DNA from: JBEKTW01 sp049515655
GTDB taxonomy: Bacteria; Bacteroidota; Ignavibacteria; UBA10030; SZUA-254
Length of the DNA stretch: 64,000 nucleotides
Assembly: GCA_049515655.1 (NCBI GenBank)
Contig: JBEKTW010000007.1
Span: 1-64,000 of the forward strand
Direction: 5' to 3'
Part shown: positions 7,543 through 18,600 of the stretch, in pieces
Layout: each line of letters opens with the position of its first letter
How positions within the stretch are numbered: position 1 is the first letter of the stretch
Notes under the pieces: generated by a model
Database searches by the model: none
Told to the model about the DNA's origin: nothing
Seen by the model: the letters and a program-made list of their open reading frames with translations, nothing else
Translations under genes and position numbers: made by a program

Positions 7543-8772
7543 ATGGATGAAGCAAAAGCAATACTGAATCAAATCGTGAGCAGTATTCCTGAAACTGCTT
7601 TTGGAGTTGAGCGCCAAATGCTCATCGGGGACCTCGTCGCGCGTATCCCGCAGGAAGAAAAGATTATCCTCAAGCGCATGCTGGAGAGTTTTCTTCTCCG
7701 GATGTCTGAAGTTTCAGCGTCGGACATCGATTTCGGCGGCTACGGTAGTCAGAAAAGGGTCTGGTACCGTATCCACGGGGTGAAGAAGCCCGATGAGACG
7801 CTTCCCACATTTTCCTTCGACGAAACCAACGTTTTGACTCAGAGTATCCTGCTCGAGCGCCAGCGGCAATTCCTCTATGAGAATCGGAACCTGGATTTTT
7901 CGTACACGATCATTAAAGAAGAGACGATGTTTCGTTTCCGCGCGGATGCGTATTTTGACCTCGATCAAATTGCCCTCAACATGCGCTCGATCAATCAAGT
8001 TGTTAGACCGTACAAGAGTCTTGACCTGCATCCGAACGTTACAAAAGTTGTGAGCCTCGCCCACACGAAGGAAGGTCTGAACTTAGTGACGGGGATTACC
8101 GGCTCCGGAAAAAGTTCCACGCTCGATAGCATCATCGATGCAAACAACCACACCGTGGATGGCCATATCGTTATTATCGCTTCCCCCATTGAGTATGTCC
8201 ATCGTTCCGACCGGTGCATTATCCGTCATCGGGAGGTGGGGCGCGATACGATGTCATTCAAGGAGGGCGCGATCCAGGCGTTGCGACAGGACCCCGACAT
8301 CATCATGATTGGAGAAATGCGCGACCCCGAAACGATTTTGACGGCGCTTGAAATCACCGACAGCGGTCACAAGGTGTTTTCCACTCTACATACATCGTCC
8401 GCAGTGGAAAGTATCGACCGCATCATCGGTGAAGTTCCGCCGATAGAGCAGGAGCGCGTCCGCAATCGTCTGGCGGATGTCATACGCTGTGTCATCTCTC
8501 AAAAACTGGTCCCGAGCATAGATGGGAAACGTGTTCTTGCCAAAGAGGTTCTCATTGCGACGCCGTCGGTAAAAGCCGCGATCAAGAACAAGAACACGGG
8601 AGAAATTTACCAGATGATGTCGGAGGCAAGCGAGCAAGGAATGATTACAATGGAACAAGATCTGAAGCGACACTATCTTGCGAAAAGGATCACTCTAGAA
8701 ACGGCCATGAATTTTGCGAACAATAAGCGTCGTTTGCAGCAGATTCTTAATCTGGTAGCGCAAGGAGATTAA
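7543..8772 (+). CDS. pilT: PilT-family pilus motor ATPase
   Basis: PilT-type ATPases drive pilus retraction and twitching. The 409-residue protein has an N-terminal PAS-like domain with an ASDIDF motif in place of the usual ASDLH, and a RecA-like core. Walker A is GITGSGKSS at residues 184-192, so the usual proline and final threonine are replaced. The Walker B region DPDIIMIGEMRD is at 250-261, followed by the His-box SGHKVFSTLHT near 275. It is slightly longer than most PilT proteins and lacks the zinc cysteines of PilB. It is the first gene of the pilT-pilMN-pilOP-secretin run behind a strong promoter. Being separate from pilB and pilC, it may be regulated on its own. PilU or another accessory retraction ATPase is the alternative. 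Confidence 0.88.
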   Translation: MDEAKAILNQIVSSIPETAFGVERQMLIGDLVARIPQEEKIILKRMLESFLLRMSEVSASDIDFGGYGSQKRVWYRIHGVKKPDETLPTFSFDETNVLTQSILLERQRQFLYENRNLDFSYTIIKEETMFRFRADAYFDLDQIALNMRSINQVVRPYKSLDLHPNVTKVVSLAHTKEGLNLVTGITGSGKSSTLDSIIDANNHTVDGHIVIIASPIEYVHRSDRCIIRHREVGRDTMSFKEGAIQALRQDPDIIMIGEMRDPETILTALEITDSGHKVFSTLHTSSAVESIDRIIGEVPPIEQERVRNRLADVIRCVISQKLVPSIDGKRVLAKEVLIATPSVKAAIKNKNTGEIYQMMSEASEQGMITMEQDLKRHYLAKRITLETAMNFANNKRRLQQILNLVAQGD

Positions 8773-8823
8773 TGTCTTATAAAGACCGCTCTGCATTCAC
8801 CTACGAACTCTTGAGAGAAGGGT

Positions 8824-10398
8824 ATGGCGTCACTACGAGGTAGTCTAAATACCGCGGTTGGGATGTTCGTCGACGGGCTCGAGATTAGGCTCGCAAAACT
8901 CTCTGTAAAACGTGGAAACGTTGTTCTGGAGGAGCTGAAAGCTGCCACGCTTGTCGCCCGTCTCGATGAACAGGGGGCCGTCGAAGTCCCGGTTGAACAG
9001 GCCCCCGCAGCCGGCACCACCGATGATTTCACAGCAGCTTCGGAGGCCAGTACGGACAATAACAGCGTACTCCTGAGCCTGTTATCGGGTTATCCCCAGG
9101 GTAAGTTCGTTCTCGGCTATGCCATTTCCGAGCCAAGCCTGTACTATCATACGTTTGAGTCGGATTTTGGTCTTGCCGGAAAGAAGCTCAAGGTCAAGGT
9201 CATCGATGAATTGAGGCATGTACGAGCGACACAGCCGTTTCCCGATGCGGTCGATTTGTTCCCTTCGGCGGAAAAGAATCTCGTGTGCGTCGTCCGTGAG
9301 GATGGGCTTTCCTTCCTCCGGGCGATCGAGCAGATTACGCCGTTCATCGGAAGGAGACTTCCCCGTTTCCCCCTGATCGAAAGCGCTGAGATAGCTCTCA
9401 TCAACCTCGCGCGTGCCAATTTTGGATTCGCTCCGGAAGATATCACGGTCATCATTTATGTGGGGGTGGAATTTAGCCGGTTGATTTTCATGAAGGGGAC
9501 CGACTTCCTGCATTTCGCACCGCTAATCGGCGAAGGACACGATGCGCCGAATATTCAAAACACTGTGTACAGCCGTTTGTTGCTGGAGCAGGATAATATC
9601 GGCATTCCGAGGATCAACAGAATCCTCCTGGCAGGGGAAAGCCGCAAGATAGCGTTTGACGATTTTCTGCGTGAGCAGCTTCCCGAAGTGGAAATCCAAT
9701 ATCTGAATACTCCCTATCTTGATGTCAGCGAGTTACCGGCCGAGGTACAGGAGCAAATCCCGGAGTATGCCGTTCCGATCGCGACCGCGTGGAAGTTACT
9801 CGACGAAGAACATCCCGCGTTTTATCCGATCAATTTACTCCCGGAGAGTGTGCGTGAATCCCAGCGCGCGTTCAAACTCGCGTGGCATGGCTATCTCCTG
9901 CTTGCGCTCGTCTTCGTTTTGACCATTTATTTCCCGCAGCGTTTCTTCGGTCTCAAAACGGAGCTTGAAAAACGGCAGAGCACGGTCGCTCAACTACAGG
10001 TGAAGGTCGATGAGAATAAGCAGTTGCAGAGAGCAATCGACAGTCTTAATAATGAGATCAGCCGGTACAACACAGCGCTCGGTGTCTACAAGTCTCTTGT
10101 CGCCGGGACGGTTCAGTGGAACAAAACGCTCGAACGGCTATCGAAGGGAGTCGAGGATCTTAATTCTATCTGGATCGAAGAGCTCAAGGCCCCCCCGGGC
10201 AATCAAATTGGACTTCAGGGAATCGCTCTTTCTCGACCGCCGGTTCCTCGGATGGCGGCCCTCTTTGATAATTCAACGTTGGAGAAAGTCGTGGAAGATG
10301 CAGTCAGGCAAAAACCGGTGTACAGGTTTACGATCAAAGCGCCGGTGCAGAATGAATCGCTCGATTCCCTTACAATCCGGATGGGAGCAAGAAAATGA
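8824..10398 (+). CDS. Fused PilM-PilN type IV pilus alignment protein
   Basis: This 524-residue protein joins two pilus assembly proteins that are normally separate. Residues 1 to about 330 resemble the actin-like cytoplasmic PilM. Residues 334-340 hold the PilN N-terminal signature INLLP (336-340), followed by a membrane helix at about 356-372, a coiled coil (about 375-420) and the periplasmic PilN domain. In known systems PilM grips the cytoplasmic INLLP peptide of PilN, so the fusion puts both partners in one chain with consistent topology. The actin-like phosphate-binding signature near the N-terminus is weak, and nucleotide binding may be lost. Start at 8824 is supported by AGAGAAGGG just upstream. 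The next gene supplies a PilO-like partner. Confidence 0.8.
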   Translation: MASLRGSLNTAVGMFVDGLEIRLAKLSVKRGNVVLEELKAATLVARLDEQGAVEVPVEQAPAAGTTDDFTAASEASTDNNSVLLSLLSGYPQGKFVLGYAISEPSLYYHTFESDFGLAGKKLKVKVIDELRHVRATQPFPDAVDLFPSAEKNLVCVVREDGLSFLRAIEQITPFIGRRLPRFPLIESAEIALINLARANFGFAPEDITVIIYVGVEFSRLIFMKGTDFLHFAPLIGEGHDAPNIQNTVYSRLLLEQDNIGIPRINRILLAGESRKIAFDDFLREQLPEVEIQYLNTPYLDVSELPAEVQEQIPEYAVPIATAWKLLDEEHPAFYPINLLPESVRESQRAFKLAWHGYLLLALVFVLTIYFPQRFFGLKTELEKRQSTVAQLQVKVDENKQLQRAIDSLNNEISRYNTALGVYKSLVAGTVQWNKTLERLSKGVEDLNSIWIEELKAPPGNQIGLQGIALSRPPVPRMAALFDNSTLEKVVEDAVRQKPVYRFTIKAPVQNESLDSLTIRMGARK

Positions 10399-10437
10399 AT
10401 CACCCTCTCATAACACTAACAGCTCTGCGAGGTTAGA

Positions 10438-11316
10438 TTGTCATATATAGTTCGAAATACAATCGTCCTGGGCACCGTGTTGCTTCTGATCTTCGGCATC
10501 GGGGGGTATTTGACGTTCATCTCCTTCCCGAAGAAAATCAAGAACAACGAACGGGAAATCAGAAGAATTGAAACAGATCTTCAAAACACTCCCGACCTTG
10601 CCAATAAATTTAACACACTGGCTGAGCAGCTTGCGACCACGCAGCATCAATGGGAGACCCGCAACAAGGAAGTTCCTGCGAGGGATATCACCGGAGAAAC
10701 CTACGGTTATCTGAACCAGCTCATCGGTCTCAGCGGCGACCTGACCATGAACATGACTTACCAACCGGGTGTGGACTCCGGCCAGTTCGGATTTAATACG
10801 TACGTGCTTACCGGATCGGCCTATTTTGAGAATCTTTTCAAGTTCATCTGGTATATCGAAAATGGCCGGCGATTGTTCAAAATTCCCAGCATCGCCCTCA
10901 CGGGCCACGAATTCAAGGACAGCCTGGGAAACCATATGTCGGTTACGTTTCAGCTGGGTTTGCTGGCGTACTTTTCGTCGGTCAAAGAGCTGAATGCGGC
11001 TCCGGTGCACGTCGACGTTGTTCCACCGGCGGTGGGTGCGAACCCGTTCCTGCCGCTGATATGGAAGGAATATCCGACGATCAGATCCGGCGAGATCGAT
11101 CTTGAGCGATCCATCCTTAAGGCAGTGATTCCGGGTAAAGCATTTATCCTCGACCAGACAATGAAAGCCCGCATGCTGGAGGAGGGTGACCCGGTTTGGC
11201 TGGGCAGCATCACCAAGATTCTTCCGGCGGAGGGCAAGGTCGAGTGTATGCTTGACAAAGGGGGAGTGCCAGAGCATTTTGAACTATCCATGCAGGTTGG
11301 TCAACCGGTTAAATAG
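10438..11316 (+). CDS. PilO-like alignment protein with a C-terminal PilP-like domain
   Basis: The 292-residue product starts with TTG at 10438, preceded by GCGAGG. A single membrane helix at about residues 8-27 is followed by a coiled coil (about 32-75) and a ferredoxin-like periplasmic domain, as in PilO. The last 65 residues, with KAFI, RMLEEGD and GSITKI segments, look like the small beta domain of PilP, which contacts the secretin. If so, PilO and PilP functions are merged, parallel to the PilM-PilN fusion just upstream. PilN and PilO pair through their coiled coils to link motor and secretin. The PilO call follows from topology and position; the PilP-like tail is less certain. Confidence 0.7.
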   Translation: MSYIVRNTIVLGTVLLLIFGIGGYLTFISFPKKIKNNEREIRRIETDLQNTPDLANKFNTLAEQLATTQHQWETRNKEVPARDITGETYGYLNQLIGLSGDLTMNMTYQPGVDSGQFGFNTYVLTGSAYFENLFKFIWYIENGRRLFKIPSIALTGHEFKDSLGNHMSVTFQLGLLAYFSSVKELNAAPVHVDVVPPAVGANPFLPLIWKEYPTIRSGEIDLERSILKAVIPGKAFILDQTMKARMLEEGDPVWLGSITKILPAEGKVECMLDKGGVPEHFELSMQVGQPVK

Positions 11317-11335
11317 CATAATGAACGGAGCGTCC

Positions 11336-12610
11336 ATGAAATATACACACAAACTCATTGTTTTCATTTTCATTCTCCTTGCCGCCCAGACCGCCTTCGG
11401 ACAAACGCGAGAAGAGCGACTGAGGCAAAAGGGGTACATCAATCCGGAAGAAATCGTCTCGCTCGATTCGACGTTGACCATGGACCAGGCGCTTGCTATT
11501 CTGGATACGATGAGCGAGAAATTTGTCGGGAAAATTATCGATTTTCCCGGCGCCCACGTGGGCAAGATCGGAGTGTGGGTCCTCAACCAGCATTGGCACG
11601 ATGCCATGGAGTCAATTCTTAAGTTCAACGGATTGTGGTACAAAGAAGAAAATCGGTTCATCCGGATTATTACCCCGGAGGGAGAAGTCAGAGGCGGACC
11701 CGTTACTCCTGCAGCCGGCGGAGCCGGCCCCACGGGGAAAGTGGAAGAACGGCCTCCGACCCTGGAGAGTCGCGACGTGAAGATCTCTGCCGTCTTTTTT
11801 ACCGTGAACCTGGACAAGGCACAAAATTTCGGGATAAGCTGGAATTTTTATCGCACAGGATCCGCCAATAATCCAACCCTCGGGGCCTACGTAAGCGCCG
11901 GAATGGCGGGCAAGGATACCCTGAACGTACCCTCAGCGCAACCGCTTCCGAAAACACCGCTGAGTGACGCACTCGGGGCAGCGATTTCTTCGCAGCAATT
12001 CAGTTTTGGAAACATCGATGCGTTGGTGAAGTTCTTCGGTCAAAACCAAATCGGGGAGGTCCTGATTAGTCCCGACGTCATTGTACGGGATGGAAAAGAG
12101 GGGAAAATTGTCGTCGGGTCGACGATTTTCATCACGACAAAGGATATTGCGGGCAATACCATCCAACAGCCCCTTGAAGCGGGAACGATTATCCAGGTTA
12201 CCCCCACGACCTATACACAAGCCGATACTGATTTCATAAATCTCATCCTCAAGGTTGAGCAAAGCAGCGCGGCAGAGGGAGCGACGGGCTTGACGATCAA
12301 CAAGTCGAGTGTCGTAACCAATATCTTATTGTATGACGGTGAGGAAACAGTCATCGGCGGATTAATGTCCACTAACGAGACGGAGGTCAGGGAGGGTATT
12401 CCGTTCCTGCGTGATCTTCCGTGGTGGTTTTTCGGATTGCGATACGTGTTTGGCTCCGAGAGCAAGGAAAAAATCAAGGAAGAGCTGGTTATCCTGCTGA
12501 AAGCCGAATTGGTTCCCCAGATTCGCCAGCGATTTTCTGGAAGGGGAAATCACGAGAACCTCATTGAGAAGAAGAGAAAAGAATTCCAAATGGAGTACGA
12601 GAAGAAATAG
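11336..12610 (+). CDS. pilQ: Short secretin (PilQ/GspD family) of the pilus outer-membrane channel
   Basis: Secretins form the outer-membrane gate through which the pilus passes. I place the start at ATG 11336, which has GGAG five bases upstream and begins a clear signal peptide (residues 1-23, cleavage near AFG-Q). The frame is open further upstream to 11186, but that part overlaps the preceding gene. The mature protein has one STN/N0-like N-terminal segment (about residues 35-110), a linker rich in Gly and Pro, and the secretin beta domain from about residue 145. The late VIGGLMSTNETE and IPFLRDLPWWF segments are typical of the secretin C-terminus. At 424 residues it is much shorter than PilQ proteins with AMIN and several N domains, so the periplasmic vestibule is reduced. 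Confidence 0.85.
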   Translation: MKYTHKLIVFIFILLAAQTAFGQTREERLRQKGYINPEEIVSLDSTLTMDQALAILDTMSEKFVGKIIDFPGAHVGKIGVWVLNQHWHDAMESILKFNGLWYKEENRFIRIITPEGEVRGGPVTPAAGGAGPTGKVEERPPTLESRDVKISAVFFTVNLDKAQNFGISWNFYRTGSANNPTLGAYVSAGMAGKDTLNVPSAQPLPKTPLSDALGAAISSQQFSFGNIDALVKFFGQNQIGEVLISPDVIVRDGKEGKIVVGSTIFITTKDIAGNTIQQPLEAGTIIQVTPTTYTQADTDFINLILKVEQSSAAEGATGLTINKSSVVTNILLYDGEETVIGGLMSTNETEVREGIPFLRDLPWWFFGLRYVFGSESKEKIKEELVILLKAELVPQIRQRFSGRGNHENLIEKKRKEFQMEYEKK

Positions 12611-12673
12611 TAGATTCGAAGAGTCGGAAAATCAGTTTATGAAATTTCCTCAATAAGTAAGAAGGAGTGGAAT

Positions 12674-15600
12674 ATGACCAAGAAAATTGATACGTCGTTT
12701 GCGGCAAAGAGTCTCGGAGTGAGCATCCTTCTGATTGCCCTCTTACTTCTTCCATTGTTTTTCTATTCGTGTAAGGAGACCTCGACAGGCCCTACAACCA
12801 GCAATAAGCCCTCACCGGCCGCGGTGAGCGGCAAGGTTTACGGGAAATTGATCTCGGGCACAGTGCTGCGATTCATCGGTGGTGTCACGGTGACTTTACA
12901 GGCCCAGGGCGACACAACCAAACAGAGCTATACCTATGGCAACACCGATAGCATGTATCACTTTACCGTCGCATTTTCTGACTCTCCTGCAACGAAGAGC
13001 GTGACTCTCACTTTGGCACATGGAGGATTCGGGACGAAGACTACAGCCTACAACGTTTTGGCCGGACAAAATATTACCACATGGCGGGATACGCTGGCAG
13101 ACACGACGTCCCTTCCGCAACCGGGTCAGGGATCCGGGTCGGCCGCAAACCTCGTGTTCATCTCTTCGACGAGCTCATACGCAAATGTTCATGGGGCCGG
13201 AGGAATTGAAACAGCTATATTCACATTCGAGGCTCGTGACTCTTTGGGGGTGTCGGTGGATGTTCTCCACCAGGCGAAGGTCAGGTTTCAGTTGATCGAT
13301 TCGACCGGAGGCGGGGAATTTCTCACCCCATTGCTGGACTCAACTGGAACGACCGGAGGACGGCATGGCCGCGTTTGGACAACCTTGAACGTCGGAAATC
13401 ATACGGGCATTGCCCAGGTGCAAGCCTTGCTGACGAATAAACCGTCGATTTCCGCCACGGCCCCTGCTTTTCCAATTTATGGCGGTCCTGCCGACCTGGC
13501 GCATTTTTCACTTGGTGTCGATAAAATGAATTTTCCCGCGCTCGGCCTTATTGGCGTGCAGAACAAGATAAGCGTCCAAATTGGCGACAAGTGGGGCAAT
13601 CCGGTTCGAAAAGGAACGCAAGTATTATTTGGCACCTCGGCGGGTGTTATCCAGGCATTGGATTCCACGGACGATATCGGGCAGGCACAGGTCATCCTGA
13701 CATCGGGCAACCCTCAGCCGCCCAACGGATACGACATAGTAACTGCGACGACTACGGGCGGCGATTCGAGTAAAATTCTTCAAAAGCCTGTGGTAATTCT
13801 CTGGTCGGGACCGGCAATCATCGACTCTGTGAAAGGAACCGATACCTCTTTCACCGTGAGAAGTAACGGCGCGTTGGGAGTGACGTATAGAGTGTATGAT
13901 CAGAAGAGTCATCCTCTCGCGCAGGGAACGCAAATCACTGTGACTGTCGTGGGCGACGGGGCGTCCCATCTTGCAACATCCGGCGATCTGAGCGCGATCT
14001 TACCCGATACCCAGGACAGCACTTACACGAAGTTTCACATTCAGATTCAGGACACTTCGGGGGCACCCGCGGCTGTCGACAAACCATTCTTTATCGTTAT
14101 TAACGTAACCGGACCGAATGGGACCGCTCAGAAAATTCTGCCCGGAACACTCCGCGGTGCTCAGGGAGGACCCGGGACGGTGGGCAAGCCGGCGAGTATC
14201 GTCCTCGCAAGCGTCAGTCCCGGTCAGATCAGCGTCAAGGGTTCCGGAGGGCCAGCATCGGCCGTTGTAACGTTTCTCGTCTTAGACCGTAATGGGCACA
14301 GCGTTCCTCAGGGTTCGGCGCTTGTGAAGTTCAGGCTCTCCCTGCTCGCGGGTGTCACGTTGTTCCCGGACACAATTCGCACAGATGTGCTGGGACGGGT
14401 TCAAACGACGATTACAAGCGGAACGCAAGCTGGCGTCGTACAGGTGGTAGCATCAACGGATACCGGCGGTGGAAACTTCATCAGTTCCTCGCCCGTTCCG
14501 ATCACCGTTGCCGGTGGCTTACCTGATGCTGCGCACTTTACCCTTGCAGTGGAGAAATTTAACGTCCCCGGTCTGGTGGTTGCCGGCTTGACGGACATTA
14601 TTACCGCGTATGTCGGTGATAAGTACGCGAACCCCGTGCAGGACAACACGGCGGTTTACTTTACGACATCGGGCGGTATCACGACTCCCACCGGTCTGAC
14701 AAAAGGCGGTTCGACTTCCTCGACGCTTATCACGGGAAATCCAAATCCTGTCGGCGGCATTGATTCAGTGACCGCTACCACGATCAACAAAGACAGCGTG
14801 AAGATAACGGGAATAGCGCGCGTCATCTTTTCCGGACATCCCTCTATTCAGTCCGTGGATACTGTTGTGATCAATGACGGTGCCACGGTGCCGGTGAACT
14901 TCTGGGTCAAGGATAAGGAGAATGGCAACCCTCTCTCAGCCGGCACAACGATTACCGCAGCGTTGCAGGGCGACCAATCAGTGACTAATCAGCTACAGTT
15001 CACGGGGGATCTCTCCACGACATTAGGGGACCAATTCTCGGGCGGTGCGCACATCACGGATTTCTCCGTCACAATCAGGGATACGGGTGTAGGAGACCTC
15101 AATCAGGGTTCGTTCAAGTTGATTATCTCGGTGAACGGTCCGAATGGCTCGACGGCAAAGAACGTCGTGGGCATTTTGAAACCGAGTGCTGCCCCGATTA
15201 TCCAGAGAATTGCATTGGTCAGTGCGGGCGACCGGCGGTTGAGTGTCAAGAATGCGCCGGCGCCGGCGATTGATTCAAGTATTTTTGTTTTTGAAATCCA
15301 GGACAACCTTGGCCGGGCAATTTCTGTCAAGAATGTACCCATTGATTTTCTGTTAACCGGAGCGCCGGGCACATTCTCTCCGCCGCGGCAGTTTACCGAC
15401 AGTTTCGGGAACGCGAAGACCATATTCTACAGCGGTACCGATACCGGCAGTGTGAGTATTCAGGCAGAGTATGGAAGCATCTTGTCGGCGCCTCAAAACC
15501 TCATCATCCTGCCGGGGCCTGCTTCAGCGGTTCGACTTTCGCTCACCAGACCTCCTGATAGTACAAAGAAGGTGAACTTCCCGGGTGCCGTGTTTACCAG

Positions 15601-18600
15601 CTCTGACAAGATCGGCGAAGCCCATGCCATCGTCACAGACCTTTACGGTAACCCTGTTGCTATCGGCACCGAGGTGGATTTTTCCTCGAATGGAGGACAC
15701 ATCAATCCTTCCGGTTACACGAACTCTGGTGGCCTTGCAATAGTTGATTGGTACGGCGGTGCACCGACCGGGGCAGCGGGTATCGTAACGGTGAAAGCCA
15801 AAGTCGGGAGTCTTGCGGACAGTGCGACGGTGGTGTATTCGAACGCGCCCCAGGTTTCAATCGCCGCTCTTCCCAATCCATTGAGAAGCGGCATCGACAC
15901 CATCATCACATTCAGAGTCAAGGACGTGAACGGCAATCCGCTTGCCCAGGGAACAACCATCCACCTGGGCGTGTCGGGTTCGGCTTCGAATTATGTTCTC
16001 GTGAGCGGTGATACAACCCTTCCCGACACGAAAGATACTGCCTACACGTACATCAATTACCACGTGAGGGATACGAATACGGTGATTCTTGATAACCGCA
16101 ACCTGAGCTTTACACTGTCTGTCAGCGGTCTCAATGGTTCAAAGCAACTGACGGTCAACGGCTCGATTCAGGGCGCCGTGCCTCCGTCGTTCAGCGTGCT
16201 TGCTTTAGTTGGAATGAGCGCCAACAACTTGAGCGTGAAAGGTGTAGGCCAACCCGATACAAGCACAACGCTGACGTATGAACTCCAGGACAGCTCGCAT
16301 CGCACCATCCGGACTTCCGGAGTACCGGTACTCTTCAGGTTCTTCGGTGTTGCCGGCAGGTTTGATTCTTCGACGGCAATGACCGACGCTAACGGTCATG
16401 CGAGGAATACCTTCCACAGTGACGTTATTGCGGAAACTGCAAAAGTCCAGGCGGTGGCCAAGGGGATCCCATCAACACTCCAAAACATCTTTGTCCAGGG
16501 CGGCCCGCCGTACAAGGACTTCTTCACCTTCCGGCTGATCCGACCGCCGGACTCGCTCGCAAAGGTCAATTTCCCCGGCGGCTTCCAGGTCGGTCAGGAT
16601 ATCGGAGAAGCAATTGTACAAGTGAGAGACCGGTACGGTAACATCGTGCCGATCGGAACGCCAATCAAATTTACATCCACCGGTGGAGTCATCACGGGAA
16701 CGGCGTACACCGATCAGGACGGCGCGGTTGCGGCCAGTTGGCGCGGCGGTAGCCCAATCCCGCTGCATGGCATCGCGAAAGTCGTTGCATCAGCGCAGGG
16801 TGATCCCGGCCTGGTTGGCGATAGCGCACAGGTTATTTACTCGGGACAGGCGAGGATCCTAGGTGGAATTTCAGGATCCCTGAACATGCGGCATGGTATT
16901 GATACGACCGTTTCCTATACGGTTCAGGATGACAGCCTGAACCCGTTGGCTCAGGGAACAACAATTCAGGTGTCGGTCATTGGTGATGGCTCGAATTCGT
17001 TGGTGCTTTCCGGAGACAAGAGTATAACCCTGTCCGATACCAAACTCACCGGCACCGGGATCACATCATTCAAGTTCCGTCTCAGAGATACGAGCACAGC
17101 AACGTTTACCCCGCTGCAGGCGAGTGTGATGATTCAGGTAAGCGGGCCGAACGGTACGGCGACGCAGGCGACAGCAGACACGCTGCAGGGTGCTCCCGTA
17201 CCGAACGTTTGGAGAATCGCTTTGACCAGTCCGCTGGCCCCGCAACAACTCACTGTGAAAGGCGGCGGCTCGGAAACCGTCCTGCTGTCGTATCAGGTGC
17301 AGGACAGTCTCGGTAATTCTATCCCGAAGGCCGGCGTGAAGGTATTTTTCTCGAACATCCGTGTGCCGGGAAGCTTCACTCCTGATACGACGGTTACGGA
17401 CAAGAACGGCCTTGCGCAAACCGCGTTCCACAGCGACACGGTGGCCGGAATCGCCATGGTCTATGCCCAGCTTATCGGTCAAGCTATTCAGTCGGGTCTG
17501 ACACAGGTCGTGATTGTGGGGGGGCCTCCTGACCAAAAGCATTTCACTGTCAAGCTAGTGGATGCGTCTTCTAACCCAGTAACAGTGTGTCCTTCATTGA
17601 CAAACTTCGCTGGCGGTGTCTGTAAGGAGAATGAGGTTGGTCGGGTGGGCGTGCTTGCGGGCGACAAATATGCCAACCCTGTACCGGCCGGAACGTCGAT
17701 TTACTTTACAGCCAACGCTGGTGTCGTGGTCGGCAGCGCTACGACTGACGCCACGGGGATTGCAATTGTCAGTTGGTATTGTGGCAATCCTCTCCCTCCT
17801 GGAGGAATTGCAGTCGTAACTGCCTCTGCTGCCGGTCAAAGTGGAACGGTGCGTGACAGTACCATAGCGGTGTGGTCGGGACAGGCAATTGTGAGTGGCG
17901 GATTAGCTAGTAACTTCATTTTCCGATTAGGTATCGATACGACCATCACGTATAAGGTGGCAGACGCAAACGGTAATCCTATCGCGTCCGGGAATACAAT
18001 CCAGGTCAGTGTGTCGGCGACATCAGCCCCCGTGCTGAGTGGAAACGTAAATGTCACCATGCCAGATACGCGAGACACAAATGCGACAAAATTCTCGTTC
18101 CACATCAAGGACACGAATACTGTCATCACTGGCCAACGTTCATTGACCGTTACAATCCAGGTCAGCGGTCCCAATGGTAGGGCAACCCAGCAAGTCAACG
18201 GCACATTGCAAGGAACGATCGTGGTTCCTCCAACGTTAGCCGCAGTTGGAAGAGTGGCTCTCGTGAGCGCGAGTACATTGCAGCTCACAGTACAGGGCGG
18301 GGGCGGTGCCGAGACGAGCTTGCTGACCTTCGAAATTCAGGATAGTCTCGGAAATCCTGTGCCGAAAGACAGTGTACAAATAGCGTTTATCGACAGTGGT
18401 GTCGTGGGAAGCTTCTCACCGACAACAGCATTGACCGACAACAACGGTCAGGTGCAAACCTTGTTCCGCAGCGGCACGACCGCTGGAATCGCCCGGGTTT
18501 CGGCGAAGACGGTTGCATCGAACATCGTCGCCAGTTTCACGAATATCTTGATTGTCGGCGGAAAGCCCGCTCTGCAGTTTACGACGTTTATCCTGACGCC

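Noticed and set aside
11186..11335. Upstream extension of the secretin frame
   Set aside because: It overlaps the end of the PilO-like gene; the signal peptide and ribosome binding site fix the start at 11336.
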